From Emergomyces orientalis (lineage: Eukaryota; Ascomycota; Eurotiomycetes; Onygenales; Ajellomycetaceae), in the NCBI GenBank assembly GCA_002110485.1, contig MOWL01000053.1, positions 1 to 64,000 on the forward strand: a stretch of DNA of 64,000 nucleotides, given 5' to 3'. The position numbers and the translations under genes were made by a program. The notes below the pieces were generated by a model that was given only the letters and a program-made list of their open reading frames with translations, searched no databases and was not told where the DNA came from. The number at the start of each line of letters is the position of its first letter. The first letter of the stretch is position 1. Below are positions 21,903 to 33,610 of this stretch, one piece after another.

Positions 21903-22682
21903 ATGGCGAACCAGGTGTCCCTCTTAACTTACCTACAAAATGCTTTACCAGCGATTCCAGTCAATCCACCTCCAAACCCTGGGCGCAACACCACCAATAC
22001 AGCATACGAAGCTAGCGACATCCACAATATAGGGGTTTGGCATGGCTTCAACTTGAACGCACTTCTTCAAAGTTACCAGAATCTCTTGGTTCAAGCACGG
22101 CTCCCACCAGACCCCATGCCGACATCCCCACCCCGTGCTATAACAGCAGAGAATGCTCTTAGAAGCAAGATCTCAGAATATGTCTTTCCAAGAGTGCGAC
22201 GGGCTCTTCGAACTGGGTTTGACCAGTTGATGGCAATCAACCAAATGAACAACCTCACTCCCGTGTCGTTTGATGTTGGAGAGTGCGCCGAAGTTATCGA
22301 TGCTTTCAAGCCAGACACCGCTTATTTTGCGGTCGCACTGCCGGCAGGCACCGGTCCAAACCGCGCACCAGGAGATGTCAAGCCATCGTGGAAATGGAGC
22401 ACAGCCCTTGCAACCCACCCACTCCTCGGAATTCGCAACGAGTATCGCCAAGCACTCAGTCAGGTCAACTGGTATATGAGACAGCACAATTCTCGACACG
22501 GTTTTCTTCTTACCAATCGTGAATTGGTCGTATTCCGAAGAGTGGATGACAGCGGCAACCTTGAGCTTGTCCCACCCATACCATTCACATCCGGAGGTAC
22601 CGCCGAACAGCCCCAGATGACTGTTCTCTTGGCATTGTGGTACCTCGGCATGCTTGCTGCCCAAGGTGGTTGGCATATGTAA
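21903..22682 (+). CDS. Unknown protein, possible PD-(D/E)XK nuclease-like fold
   Basis: A single-exon ORF of 259 aa, with Met in good position after a gene-free leader. Residues 137-160 read PDTAYF...GDVK, a spacing compatible with the PD-(D/E)XK signature. This is followed by PSWKW, EYRQALSQVNWYMRQHNSRHGFLLTNRELVVFRR and a conserved-looking C-terminus (ALWYLGMLAAQ). The strand/helix pattern after the motif also suits a restriction-endonuclease-like fold. That is inference; no catalytic role is shown. It is divergently placed from the kinase-like gene, with about 370 bp between the starts. No signal peptide or membrane segment. Confidence 0.6.
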   Translation: MANQVSLLTYLQNALPAIPVNPPPNPGRNTTNTAYEASDIHNIGVWHGFNLNALLQSYQNLLVQARLPPDPMPTSPPRAITAENALRSKISEYVFPRVRRALRTGFDQLMAINQMNNLTPVSFDVGECAEVIDAFKPDTAYFAVALPAGTGPNRAPGDVKPSWKWSTALATHPLLGIRNEYRQALSQVNWYMRQHNSRHGFLLTNRELVVFRRVDDSGNLELVPPIPFTSGGTAEQPQMTVLLALWYLGMLAAQGGWHM

Positions 22683-23221
22683 TCTTTTCTCTGCGGGGTC
22701 CTTATATACTAGGGCTGTTTCTGTTGCAAATGTACTGTTTCAAGTGTGTGGCCAGTTCGTCGGTCTTGCTCACATCCGTCATCGCCCTACATACTTTGCT
22801 CCATGGTTCGTAACCTTGTGCGCTTTGCCCCTCACTTTCCCCCCACCTCTACTGCTGGCTTGGGGAAACTCCTTGCTGTGTCATGAGTTAGATAGTATAG
22901 CTCTTACACTAATAAGACCACTCTTGAGAAACTCTTCTCAATCAGTTTACAGGCTTGAGTCCGCTGACATAGAATCCTATGTAAAAAGATGAATCCGTTC
23001 TCACAAGAAGGAAGCAGCTTTCTAAGTCAGATGAAGACATGATAATAAAAATGGAGAAAAGACAAGATGCAGCTGAATTGCTGGGATGAAGATCAGAGCC
23101 TGAGTTGCATGAGTTCTTCTGGTTCCTTCCGGTTCCTTCTAGTCAGAATGAAAAAATCCATCAATCATCTCTGTCAAAGTCACGCCTTGGCGTCCCAGGC
23201 TGCCAAGGAAGGACTAAATAA

Positions 23222-23277
23222 AGTAAATCAATCATGGCCATTTTTATCACGCCTTGGCGTCCGTATGGTCCGGACGT
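23222..23277 (-). repeat. Dispersed repeat, inverted partner of 19993-20045
   Basis: Reverse complement matches the earlier copy with a few differences. A related block ending in CACGCCTTGGCGTCC also occurs just upstream, near 23181-23195. Confidence 0.6.
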
Positions 23278-23278
23278 G

Positions 23279-23476
23279 GCTGCTGGCTTAGGGAGACTGC
23301 TGGCTTAGGGAGACCTGCTGGCTTGGGGAGACTGCTGGCTTAGGGAGACTGCTGGCTTGGGGAAGTTACTGGCTTGGGGGAGACTGCTGGCTTAGGGAGA
23401 CTGCTGGCTTGGGGAAGTTACTGGCTTGGGGGAGACTGCTGGCTTAGGGAGACTGCTGGCTTGGGGAAGTTACTGG
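23279..23476. repeat. Minisatellite, 17-bp unit with about 50-bp higher-order period
   Basis: Tandem copies of CTGCTGGCTTAGGGAGA-type units, arranged in a three-fold higher-order pattern that ends in CTTGGGGAAGTTACTGG each time. About 200 bp in all; one degenerate unit in inverted orientation is at 20221-20270. Confidence 0.85.
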
Positions 23477-23941
23477 CGGGACCCTGATTGACTGACTAGT
23501 GGTGATTGTCAAAATAAGCGAGAGACAAACATTTGGCTTGGTACTCGCTGCAGGGGTGTTCGTGATGGCAGCACCACAGGGAGGCTTTCCTCCTGGAGGC
23601 CAACCCCAAGACGATTATGGTCATCAACAATCTTATCGAGAGGCAAATGACCATAGCCAGAAAATGAAGTATGTTTAACAGCAGACAAAAGGGATTTCTT
23701 GCTAAATTAAGGTTTCCCGGCATAAAGACAGTTTCTCTTGCTTCTGTCAAGTGTTACAAGCGATCGGGCATTCTAGTAAGTGTTATTATAACCGCGGAAA
23801 GACACGGCCCGTACAAAGACAGGAGAACCAGTACCATCTGCTAAAAGCCAAATAGAGATATCGCAAAAAGATCTAAAAGTCTTGGGCCCATTTGGAACCA
23901 TTACATGCTATAAAGCCGCCTGCAACCTTGTTTGTAGAAAT

Positions 23942-25599
23942 CTACACATAATCGCTGACGAACTTCTTGATAAGTTTCTGGGAAACAGAGGCGGGATCAA
24001 TTTGCTGCCAGTTCTCTTCAGCTTGCTGAGGGGTTAGCTTTGTCACAGCCGCTAGGCAGATTCTATTGTCGATCATCTGTCTTGTGGGCCGGATGGTGAG
24101 GGTTTCTCCCAGCAAAATCTGTTTCGCCATGGTGTCAAATTCATGATAAAGACATATCACATCAGGATGAGCGTTAACAACATAGTTGATAACAGCATCG
24201 AGCTTCGAGAGAGGATATTTACTGTGGTTTTTGCTGTACAGAGCGGGTGAGCCTTCCGTATGAGAACATCAAAACAGGTGATATAAGCAACTCACATCAC
24301 CCTAGCCAGGGTATCCCCACAGGCAAGAAGAGTCCCAAGACCCATGACGCCTGCCACTCGCCAACACCGACTACCCTGTCTTTTTTGCTCATGAAATTGC
24401 CTCCGAAGTGCCTGCTTCATCTGGTCATCCATCAAGCCCCACTTGTCTGGATACGAGCGCCTCAGCAGGTAATCAACAGAGAGGGTTGCAGCCCGATGCT
24501 GGTCATGATTCTCTAGTCTTCTGGAATGTACGCCACTTCGCTTTTCCTGCGTCAGGGATTCAAAGGAAAGATATAATATGACATGTGAGATGCGGAGCCG
24601 CAATTTCTGGTCTGAACTCCGGTTTACCAGTGTATTCGCATAGCGAAAGATGTGACAAAACTTCTCCTCGGCAGAGGAATCTGTCAAAATAGAAGGACTG
24701 AGGGCATCCTCAGACCAAAAGCCGTTCTCCTGCCATATGCAGGAGCCCTGGTAGTCAGACAAGCCATCTCTGATAAGCCCTTCACCGGCTTCTAGGGCCT
24801 GTTGAAGATCTGGATCAGAAAGCGCGCAAAGAGCATTCCTTGCTAGAGATGTATTAGTCATTACATCCGATTCCTTAAGTCCAGCAAACTGTGGCTGCTT
24901 CTTCACCTGGCTACGCTTTGTCGAGGATTTTTTTTTATGGGCAAGTGTCACCTTGGTGATCTTAGATTGCCTTGATCTCAACCTACAATGATCATTCCCC
25001 TTTGGGATCTGTGTAGCAGGTGAAAGAGGATCAGATGGTGGTGTAGAAAGACCTCTAACTAGTTCACTACTGCCCACTAGTTGTAAATTTTCATATGAAG
25101 AAACGTCCGGTGGAGTCGGAGGAAAGTCAGTATCCCCATCTTGAGGTGCTTTTTCTCCACAGGGGCCCAGCCACGTGGCAATATTATTGGTGGGGGATAC
25201 AAATAAACTTTCGGCTTCTGGTACAGCCAAATTTGTATCGATCATGATAGAAGAACTGCAGTTTGACTCTGGAGTATTCCCGGGTACCGTGGCATCCCCT
25301 CCTGGTATGCTCAATAAAGCAGGATCAATCGTGTCAACAGGCGGTTCATTCAACGACGCGACGAACCAGGGAAGATAGTTATTGAGGCTTGTGGCCAAAG
25401 ACAGTTGCAATGGCAACTCTTGATCAAAGCAGGTGTTCGTTTGAGAACCCGAATCATCATGACTCTGAAATACAAATGAGGGAGGATTTGGTTCACTGGC
25501 TTTTACTCTGTTCAAAAGTTCTGCAGCCCCTGCTGTTCCGAGTTGCTCAAGAAGCCGTAGCGTATCGCGTACGCGTGAGATGACCTGTTTGTCAGTCAT
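23942..25599 (-). CDS. Unknown protein, 531 aa, two exons
   Basis: Exons 25599-24296 and 24233-23942 join across a 62-nt intron (donor GTGAG, acceptor TACAG) into one frame. Residues 1-230 are low in structure, with Thr/Ser/Pro-rich stretches and a basic patch (KKKSSTKRSQVKKQ). The C-terminal 280 residues look folded and helical (DLQQALEAGEGLIRDGL, FCHIFRYANTLVN, RCWRVAGVMGLGTLLACG). The second exon adds a helix-rich end (YVVNAHPDVICLYHEFD). I do not recognise the family. The intact spliced frame and conserved-looking C-terminal domain support a real gene. Convergent or tandem partners are far away, so context says little. Confidence 0.6.
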
Positions 25600-27079
25600 G
25601 TCTACCTTGTCAGAGGTTGGTGACTCACTTCTGGATGTGTTGCTACCATGTCGGATTTCTCCGCATTTTCTCTATCCTATATAATGCACATAAGTGATGT
25701 GACCTGTCATGAAAAATTGTTGACTCACCTGAAATGTAATCAATAGAATACCCATGCTGTATAGAAACACAAAAGGCCCTTCACAAGAAACAAAAAGAAC
25801 CAGAAACCAGACGGCCACTCCAAAATACAAAAAGTAAAAGTCTACAAAGTACTATAGTTGGGCTGAGTTGAAGAGTTGGAGGCCTACAGGATGGCACAGC
25901 AGACGAGATCACAGAGCAGAGGGAGAAAGGAGGGAGTAAACAGTAGACAGCCAAAGAAACTTGTGGAACTCCAGCGAAGGATGCTGGTGTCATGTGAGCT
26001 GTTTTTGGCTTGAGAGGTAGATCCCAACACATGGAAAATATATAAACCGCAGCCCGAAAGCACTATGCTGAACTTGTCCTCTTGGTGCAGGGTCTCCTTG
26101 GATATTTCCAACGAGCATCAGTGACCGCAAGATGCCCGCTTAAAAGCATAGGGGCCATTTTTAGATGCGGTCATCCTGGTCATTCAAAAGGTATGAGAAT
26201 TTTACACTCTAGGAAATTCTCTGAATCCACTCTGGATCCATATTGCGACCGATTCAGAAAGTAGTAATTACCCTGTGCCATTAACCTCTATTTACCATGT
26301 TATGCTACTAAAAGAAAAAGGAGTCAAGTCTCTGAATTAGGCTTTGTAATGCTGCTCTTTTCTTGCTACCTCTGGTGTAGAAGCATCTGGAAGGGTTCTC
26401 TAACAATATATGGTTATGGAAAGATGAAATACATCATGAAGATTATGCTGACAGGAAAAAGAAGCTAAAAGGTGACTAGTAAAGAATGTAAGAATGTAAA
26501 AGATCAAAAATGTAGAAGTGAATTCAGAAATTTAGAAGTTCAAAAGACAAAAGTTCAAAGTTCCAGAAATGAATCCGCCTGGGTGCCGAAAATAGCTGCT
26601 GTAAACCCACCATTGCAGCTCTCCAGGCAACTAACATGACCACCAGCTTTAGCAAGCCATCATGGCTGATGGTCAAACTGTCACATACAGCCATCCTTTT
26701 CGCACACAGTTTCCTTATTCCACGCCTATGATGCTCTGGGATTATACGGGGGAAGAAATATTTAATATGGTGGCAGACGGCTTGATAGGGAAAGTGGGTA
26801 TAGTACGCATCATGGGCCATGGTTTCAAGGAACGTGGCCGTGGCCACATTCTGCTACTAGGCCTGAGAGGGGAACTACTTTTGGGCTTGTGGTTGTCGTG
26901 TTTTGTGCACTCCATTTTAAGCACCTGTCTGCTCTTTTTCTGCTCCTTCTCAAGCTGTATAAATACCATGCGCTTCGCTTGTGGGCGAGCAAAGCATTCT
27001 TGCTGATACTCTTCAGTTTGGACACATATCTCTATATACCTGCATTCTTCTGATCTTACTGTCTCTTCTTAGGGTCAAT
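25600..27079. other. Intergenic, no gene supported
   Basis: Only short overlapping ORFs in both strands. A TATAAATA box at about 26957-26964, 115 bp upstream of the ATG at 27080, may be the promoter of the pseudogene that follows. Confidence 0.5.
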
Positions 27080-27389
27080 ATGGAACGGCCACAGCTGACA
27101 TTTGAAAACAATCTGCTCCAAAGTCCGGTTGAATTCCTCTCTTGGCTAGATTCTACAGCAAATGCTGGAGTCTGGATGTCACACTGGAGTTGAAAAAGAT
27201 TACTGCCACACCAGGCCAAGGTTCAGAGAAGATGTTGGTGGAGACAATGTCTCTTTCACAAAATTGTTGAATATACAGATGAGAGGGAGGCACAAGTTTA
27301 TATTCTAATTGACATTCACGGTCAATATTTTATCTTGAACACTGATACAAGTGGTACATGGCCACCTTCAGAAGAACAGATTGTATGAG
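27080..27389 (+). pseudogene. Degenerate unknown gene
   Basis: From the ATG at 27080 the frame reads MERPQLTFENNLLQSPVEFL and about 18 further residues, then a stop at 27192-27194. Protein-like sequence continues in other frames (KKITATPGQG; VEYTDEREAQVYILIDIHGQ) until about 27389. Two or more frame changes are needed to read it, so it is a decayed copy. Product not recognised. A TATA box and a pyrimidine-rich stretch ending in TTAG lie upstream. Confidence 0.35.
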
Positions 27390-28144
27390 GTCCAATTTAG
27401 TCTGAAAGCTTTATTCATGACTGACAATGAGCAGGAGCAGCTGGAGTATAGTGATAAATGCAGTGCTGATGTCTATGTCATCATCTATGTGAACAATTGA
27501 TACCTCACCCTGTACACAAATGGAAATCCGCCACCATCAGTGGAGTGAACTGTATGACTCTTAAATCCAGTTTAAGCACTTTGGCTGACCTACAACAGGT
27601 GTATCACTATCCCCTCCCGATTTACAAGACGCCTGATGACTATCGAAAACAGGTTAGGTGACAGCCTGCAGTTTTTTATTCTCTTCAGCTTGACTTCACA
27701 GCCTGAAAGGATAGAATAGGAATAGTCTTATTATTAGAAAGAGAGTAGCACCTGCTAATAACTAAAGAACTGACTGTCAAAAGGAGTGACTGCCAGAAGA
27801 GAGTGACTACCTAGCAAGAATATACAAGATAAAGACCACAAATAGAGGAAAGTTTGAAATTCAAAAATCTGAAAAACAAGTGTGGTCCTCCTTAAGTTTA
27901 AGAAGCTTTTCAGAAACTAAAGAACTGTGTGATATTTGATATTAAAGTGTAGTCTTTCTCAAGCTTAGAGAGCACTCTAAGAATTAAAAAAATTGCCTCA
28001 AAAGGCTTTGAAGGAGAAATGCCTCGAGAACATCAAATAACCAGAAAGTTGTAGGTTTACATAAAAATTTAATTGATGCCCATGGGAGCAGATATTGATA
28101 TTTATAGTCATACTTTTTTAGAAGTCTGTGTGTTAGGCGACTGT

Positions 28145-28595
28145 GTGGATGACGGCCGTCATCCACATTCGGCCGTCTTCCACAGTGGCCGTCATCCACA
28201 TTCGCATTCGGCCGTCATCCACATTCGGCCGTCTTCCACATTCGGCCGTCATCCACATTCGGCCGTCATCCACATTCGCATTCGGCCGTCATCCACATTC
28301 GGCCGTCATCCACATTCGGCCGTCTTCCACATTCGGCCGTCATCCACATTCGGCCGTCTTCCACATTCGGCCGTCATCCACATTCGGCCGTCATCCACAT
28401 TCGCATTCGGCCGTCATCCACATTCGGCCGTCATCCACATTCGGCCGTCTTCCACATTCGGCCGTCATCCACATTCGGCCGTCATCCACATTCGGCCGTC
28501 ATCCACATTCGGCCGTCTTCCACATTCGGCCGTCTTCCACATTCGGCCGTCATCCTCATTCGGCCGTCATCCACATTCGGCCGCCATCCACATTA
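28145..28595. repeat. Minisatellite, 17-bp unit CGGCCGTCATCCACATT
   Basis: About 25 tandem copies over 450 bp, with two common variants: CTTCCACATT in place of CATCCACATT, and an extra CGCATT between units. Each unit carries the palindrome CGGCCG. It is open in several frames because the unit lacks stops. A single degenerate unit reappears inverted near 30980-31000. Confidence 0.9.
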
Positions 28596-29937
28596 CATTT
28601 CAGATGAGTCGACAATTTTTCATGAATCAACAAGGAGACGCCGTGATCGCTACAATTTGATTGAATTAAACTACGTGGGTCAACCACGCCAGATCGCCAG
28701 ATCGCCAAATTCGCCATCTGAGATATGATAAACCTCTCAGGCAAGATGACGGGCATGACGAACCTTTTTTTGGTTACAGCCTTGGAAGAGCCATGGCCAT
28801 TGAATCGGTGCTGTTCTACTGTCGAATTATCACCCGATCCTGATGGCAAGGAAAGGGAGTTGGAATGGACCGATTACATTTCCATGATCAGGCGCCATTA
28901 GCGCAACTTTCCCAACTTTCCCAAAGTTCCCAACATAGAACACGTTGAAGCCGTCATCGGGAAGCTCGTCCGTAACAATTGCTACTTGGACTGAGCCGGA
29001 CTCACTAGGATGGCGCTGGCTTTTCCTACCTCGTGGTCACCAAATACAGGATGGGGCAGGGACACGATGCTGGTGTGGTGTGTTGTATATGATCCAATAA
29101 AAAGGAAAGGAAAAAATGAATGGAACAATCAAAACTATTTTTGGCTGCGATGTCGCTAGGATCCTCAATTTGCGATCATGATAAATAAATGCAGATGGAT
29201 GATGTAACTTCTCTAAAAATAGATCAAGCATATTTTGGGGCAAAGACCCCTCCAATCGGGTTTAGATTGTCCGCCTCAGTGCGGATAAACCAAACCCAAG
29301 AAGGAAAGACAGGCCAACCTCCCCTTTCCCGAGGTTGGCTATTTCTGCTCTCATTTTGACAATAACTGCCTGTCGCCGCGTCTGGTTTAATTTTGGGAGT
29401 ACCTATTTTTAAAAAGATGTCAAAGACAACTAGACCAGATACACGAACATTTATTATGCCATTTTCATTTAACATTCAAGTGCGTATACACAAGAGCGGG
29501 TGATCGTTGCAGCAGTAAATCAGACCACAGTCAACATTTAAATCTATTTACGTACCTCTTCCAACCCGCTCTTCAAGAGGGGGAGATCACATGTCAAAAC
29601 AATCTACTATTTCAGTTTATAGTCTACCAATATCTAGGAACAGTGTAGAAGATCATAAAGACAACAAGAGTGAAAATGAAGGGGGAATAAAGTTGTAGAG
29701 CAAAATTAAAATTAAAAAAACCTCATCTGTGGACTGCCATGGGAATTTCCTCGTCTGGGGACAATGAATTGAAAGCCTCAAAAATGCGCCAATTAAAATT
29801 CCTTAAAATACTTTTTGCCTTTGCCAAGCTTGAGGAGGAACACACTTTTTCTCAGAATGCCACCAATTCTTGGACATTCTAAGGCATTTGATTCTTGGGG
29901 CATTTGGCCTCAAGCTACCTGCAGAATCTGGTTTAAC

Positions 29938-30151
29938 AGCCACGGCTGGCATAGCTTCTCAGGGGGATTAACCAAGAAGACCACTTATCTCCTCAGATTT
30001 TCATGATTCCCTTGAACTTTCAAAATCTTTCAAGGCACTTTTATTCATGCTCTAAGCTTAAGGGAGACCACACTGTTTCTTCAAATGTCATGATTTCTTG
30101 AGATATTTTATAATTCTAAGGCATTTTTAGTTTCTGGAATGGGCTTTAAAC
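29938..30151 (+). repeat. Dispersed direct repeat P, copy 1
   Basis: Matches 40701-40910 closely, from CACGG(C)TTGGCATAGCTTCTC to TGGGCTTTAAAC. In the second copy the repeat edge truncates a gene at 40910. Confidence 0.8.
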
Positions 30152-30709
30152 TTGGGAAAGACCACACCTTTTCCTCCAATGCCATGATTCTTGAGAACAT
30201 TTATACGTTTGGGGCATTTTTAATTCTCAGAATATATTTTTAACCTAAGAGAGGTCTTATTCCCAGAACACTCTTCAACCCTAAGGAGAGCCACACTCAA
30301 AATCATAATGCCATGATTCTGAAGACTACTTGGGGCCCAATGCTCCCTCAGAATATATTTTTAACCTAAGAGAGGTCTTGTTCCTAGAACACTCTTCACC
30401 TCAGGCTTAAAAAGGATTCTGAGAATTAAAAATGCCTTGGAATTTTAAAAAGTCTCAAGAATCATGACATTCTGGTTTAAAAGTGTGGTTCTCCTCAGGA
30501 TTGAAGAGCGTTCTGAGAATATGATCTCCCCCAGGTTCAAACAGTATTCTGAGAACTAAAAATGCCTTGAGATTATAGAATGTCTCAAAAATCATGACAT
30601 CTGGTTTAAAAGTGTGGTCTCCCTCAAGCTTAAGAGGGATTCTGAGAACTAAAGATGCCTTGAAATTCTGTAATGCCGCAAGAACGATGATTTCTGAGCT
30701 TGTAATTAG

Positions 30710-30955
30710 CTCAACCCCTGGGGAATCATATGCCCCTGAGAGCTACACCCAAATCGTGGCCAATCGAACACATTTAGCGGAAGAAGAATGCCGTAAGAAG
30801 ACAAACAACCCTGGGGATACTAAATTTATGGCCGTTGAGCATGGAAAAACAATGCCCCAGGGAAAGATTTAATTTTAAATGCCTATATTGAGGAGAAATG
30901 CCCCGAGAACAACAAATAACTATCAGAAAGTTGTTTCCCGCCACCATCAGTGGAG
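30710..30955 (+). repeat. Dispersed direct repeat Q, copy 1
   Basis: Matches 33385-33610, including GGCCAATCGAACACATTTAG, CAACCCTGGGGATACT and GAACAACAAATAACTATC blocks. A weaker relative is at about 28018-28130. Confidence 0.75.
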
Positions 30956-31265
30956 CAAACTGTACTCTTAAAATTTTTGTGGATGACGGCCGACTGTGGA
31001 TGAGGAAGGTTCATGGGGCAGGGCAACTCACATGCGGAAATGCGATCTAGGCGATTGCTCACATGGGCTATTTCCTCACAAGAGGATATTTTCAAGAGGA
31101 TACTTGTCACAGAAAAAGCTTTCTAAGCAAATACTCCTCAATGGCCAAACTTCACAATACTCAATAGCTGTGAAAAAATCCATGTGTTCTAGTATCTATG
31201 TTTACACAGCTAAAAAGCCTTACATATCTCAGATAGCAATACAAGAGAATAACTTTGTGAAACTT

Positions 31266-31344
31266 GAAGACTTGAGAACTCCCACTCGAATCAAGTAACT
31301 TCATGTGTCTAGAAATATCTCAAGGCGAGCTAACTGAGTCGCAT
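31266..31344 (-). repeat. Dispersed repeat, inverted partner of 19086-19150
   Basis: Reverse complement of the copy near the captain gene, with small gaps. Confidence 0.6.
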
Positions 31345-32050
31345 AGCAACTTGGGAGAATCATAATACCCATAGAAGCCTCCTGTAAGCGTGTACTTGTT
31401 AACTTCACAAGATATTGATATCTATAGTCATACTTTTTAGAAGTTCATGGCCTTGGTAGAATTGACCGCGGAGTCATATAAAATATTTACTTCTAAGATA
31501 TGATATTACTAAATAACCGAAAATATGGTGTATGTTGAGGGTGGCTGGGCTAATGTAATCGCCAGACTGACTTCAGTCGCCTCTTTGCACACAGAAATGT
31601 GGTCGTTGACTCCATGACCAATCGATAATTTGTTTCTCAACTCAGCAACCGCGTTTTACGTGGCGCTGGTTAATTGGACAAGGGCGATGGTCACGCAACA
31701 CTCTCTGCTTGGCCTTCTGTATACGAAGTTACGAGTGGTGGCTCCAAGTCATCTGATATTGGTACAATCCCGAGGTCCAGCTGGCCGATTTCGGATTCGT
31801 GATGTTCCGAACCGAGCATCTGGTCGTGGAAATCAGCTACACCCATTCCGTGTCCATCTTATCACCAAGCTGATGACGGATAAACCTCAACTGGCAGAAT
31901 GGGTAAGTAGCACCAAACCCTTTTACAATTTAGTCACTAAGGACCGTCTTAGAGCATTGTTTCGTTGCGGCCCCTCAACTACCACCCGAGAGACTCCCGA
32001 ATACACAGCACCGGGCACTATGCAAAACGATCGAGTGTCTCTTCACGCGA

Positions 32051-33213
32051 GTGGTTGTGCTGGAGGATATCGTTAGCAGCGTGGGGGCAGAACATCACTT
32101 GAATACGGCGTTGGGCGGTCGCATTTGTACCTTAAAGGAAATAAAAGCGTCCTATTGCCAAGATCAGACATCTCCGCGACTATCGAAATGCATTGCACCA
32201 CGCTGCAATCAAGTGTATCAGTCTGCCGAAAACCTCCCCAGGCACATTCGAGACACATGGGATCGTAGCCACCAGTTCCACCGTGCGATACTTACCAGGA
32301 CCTTTTGTTTTCAGTGTGGGATGGAATTTTCGGCACGCACGTCCTCTCTCTCAAGGCACGAGAAGGACTGTCATGGAGAACCAAGCACATCTAGGATTGA
32401 AACCTTCGGACCGTTCCGCACCGCATGTGGGTTGTTCTGCTTGTCTGAATAGCTTATATACTAACGGAAACAGTCACTTGTGGCGGAGGTCTCGCCTATA
32501 TGCAACCGAACGAGAATCACGTCGCCCGCCGAAGCATACGAAAAGCAAGTGAGGCGGGTAGTGAGCGAGAATCTAGCGTTGGGCGCTTGGTGCAAAAGTC
32601 ACCGGATGCTTCTACAGCCGACGGGTGCAATGACGGTTCAGTTCCACGGGAAGTCATGAAGATTTTCAAACAAATAAGCACGAGAGTTGAACGGGTTGAA
32701 AAACGCAATGACCACCTGCATGAAATCGTGGGCCGAATTCGGAAGAGGAAAAAAAAGCGCGGCGACAACAAAACATGCCCGGCCCCAGCGAACCTTAGAC
32801 CCTCTAATGGCCCCGGCCCCTCGGCGTTCGACCGTGACCATAGTAACTGCGCCTCATCCATGACTTACTCAGCTCAAGTATCGTCATCCGACTCCGCAAG
32901 GCCTGTGGATGATTTTTACAACCCCGGTTTCAATCCCTCCCCACTACCACCAGCTCAACTACAGCCATTATCCAGCCGTTCTATCTATGATATTAACTCC
33001 GGCCCCAATCCCTTCCCACCACCGCTTACCAACTTTGACGGATCAATATTCCCAGCTCAGTTACAACCATTCTCCCATCCTATCTATGACATTGGCGCCG
33101 GACCCAATCCTTCCCAGCTGCCGCCTACTGGCGCCGATGGATCTATCTACCCAGCTCAACTATTACCATTCCCCGCCGAATCCATCTACGGTTGCCCCTC
33201 AAATAACTTCTAG
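32051..33213 (+). CDS. C2H2 zinc-finger protein (5' end unresolved)
   Basis: Two exons are clear: up to 32426 and 32474-33213, separated by a 47-nt intron (donor GTGGGT, branch TACTAAC, acceptor AAACAG). Exon one encodes two zinc fingers (C-x4-C...H-x3-H type, then CFQCGMEFSARTSSLSRHEKDCH). Exon two has a basic coiled-coil stretch (EVMKIFKQISTRVERVEKRN, RIRKRKKKRG) and three tandem repeats of about 36 residues built on PAQLQP...IYDI...GPNP. This suggests a nuclear DNA-binding regulator. The frame is open back to 31934 but has no early Met, so at least one upstream exon is missing from this model. The stop is at 33211-33213. Confidence 0.6.
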
Positions 33214-33384
33214 CAAACTGGACAAACCTCTACCTCCTCCGTCGGAAGGTAGAATTGTCTTTCGATTTTGAGTGAATAACCCAGTCCCCGTTCTCAGGGC
33301 ACCCCAAATACTACGTGAAACAGGTACTAAACTTGGAGCCAGTATTGGCCCCAAGTAGTCTTCAGAATCATGACATTGTAGATT

Positions 33385-33610
33385 TAAAGTGTGGTGGGAA
33401 ATTATATGCCCCAAGGAGCTACACCAAAATCATGGCCAATCGAACACATTTAGTAGAAGAAGAATGTCGTAAGAAAACAACCCTGGGGATACTTAAATTT
33501 ATTGCCGTTGAGCATGGGAAAAACAATGCCCCAGGGAAAGATTTCATTGCAAATGCCTATAGTTTGGAGGAAATGCCTTGAGAACAACAAATAACTATCG
33601 GAAAATTGCA
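33385..33610 (+). repeat. Dispersed direct repeat Q, copy 2
   Basis: Partner of 30710-30955. It runs directly into repeat R. Confidence 0.75.

Larger units (their letters stand above)
22683..23941. other. Gene-free stretch with minisatellite and a possible gene fragment
   Basis: Contains the inverted-repeat partner 23222-23277 and the minisatellite 23279-23476. A short ORF from 23564 (MAAPQGGFPPGGQPQDDYG) ends after 37 codons and may be the first exon of a truncated gene, but no continuation could be confirmed. Confidence 0.5.
27390..32050. other. Repeat-rich gene-poor stretch
   Basis: Holds the minisatellite 28145-28595, dispersed repeats at 29938-30151, 30710-30955 and 31266-31344, and many diverged short duplications around phrases such as CTCAAGCTTAAGAGG. 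An open frame at 31630-31902 ending near a GTAAGT (31903) might be a 5' exon of the zinc-finger gene, but it cannot be connected with confidence. Confidence 0.55.

Noticed and set aside
23279..23476. CRISPR-like array
   Set aside because: Units are contiguous without spacers and the DNA is eukaryotic; it is a minisatellite.
28073..28660. Two overlapping long ORFs (195 and 154 codons) rich in IHIRPSSTFGR-type repeats
   Set aside because: They are translations of the 17-bp minisatellite in different frames; length comes from the absence of stops in the unit.
31630..32076. 148-codon ORF upstream of the zinc fingers
   Set aside because: It may contain a 5' exon, but competing splice options (a 31-nt intron, or a 50-nt intron in another frame) could not be decided, so it was not called as a gene.
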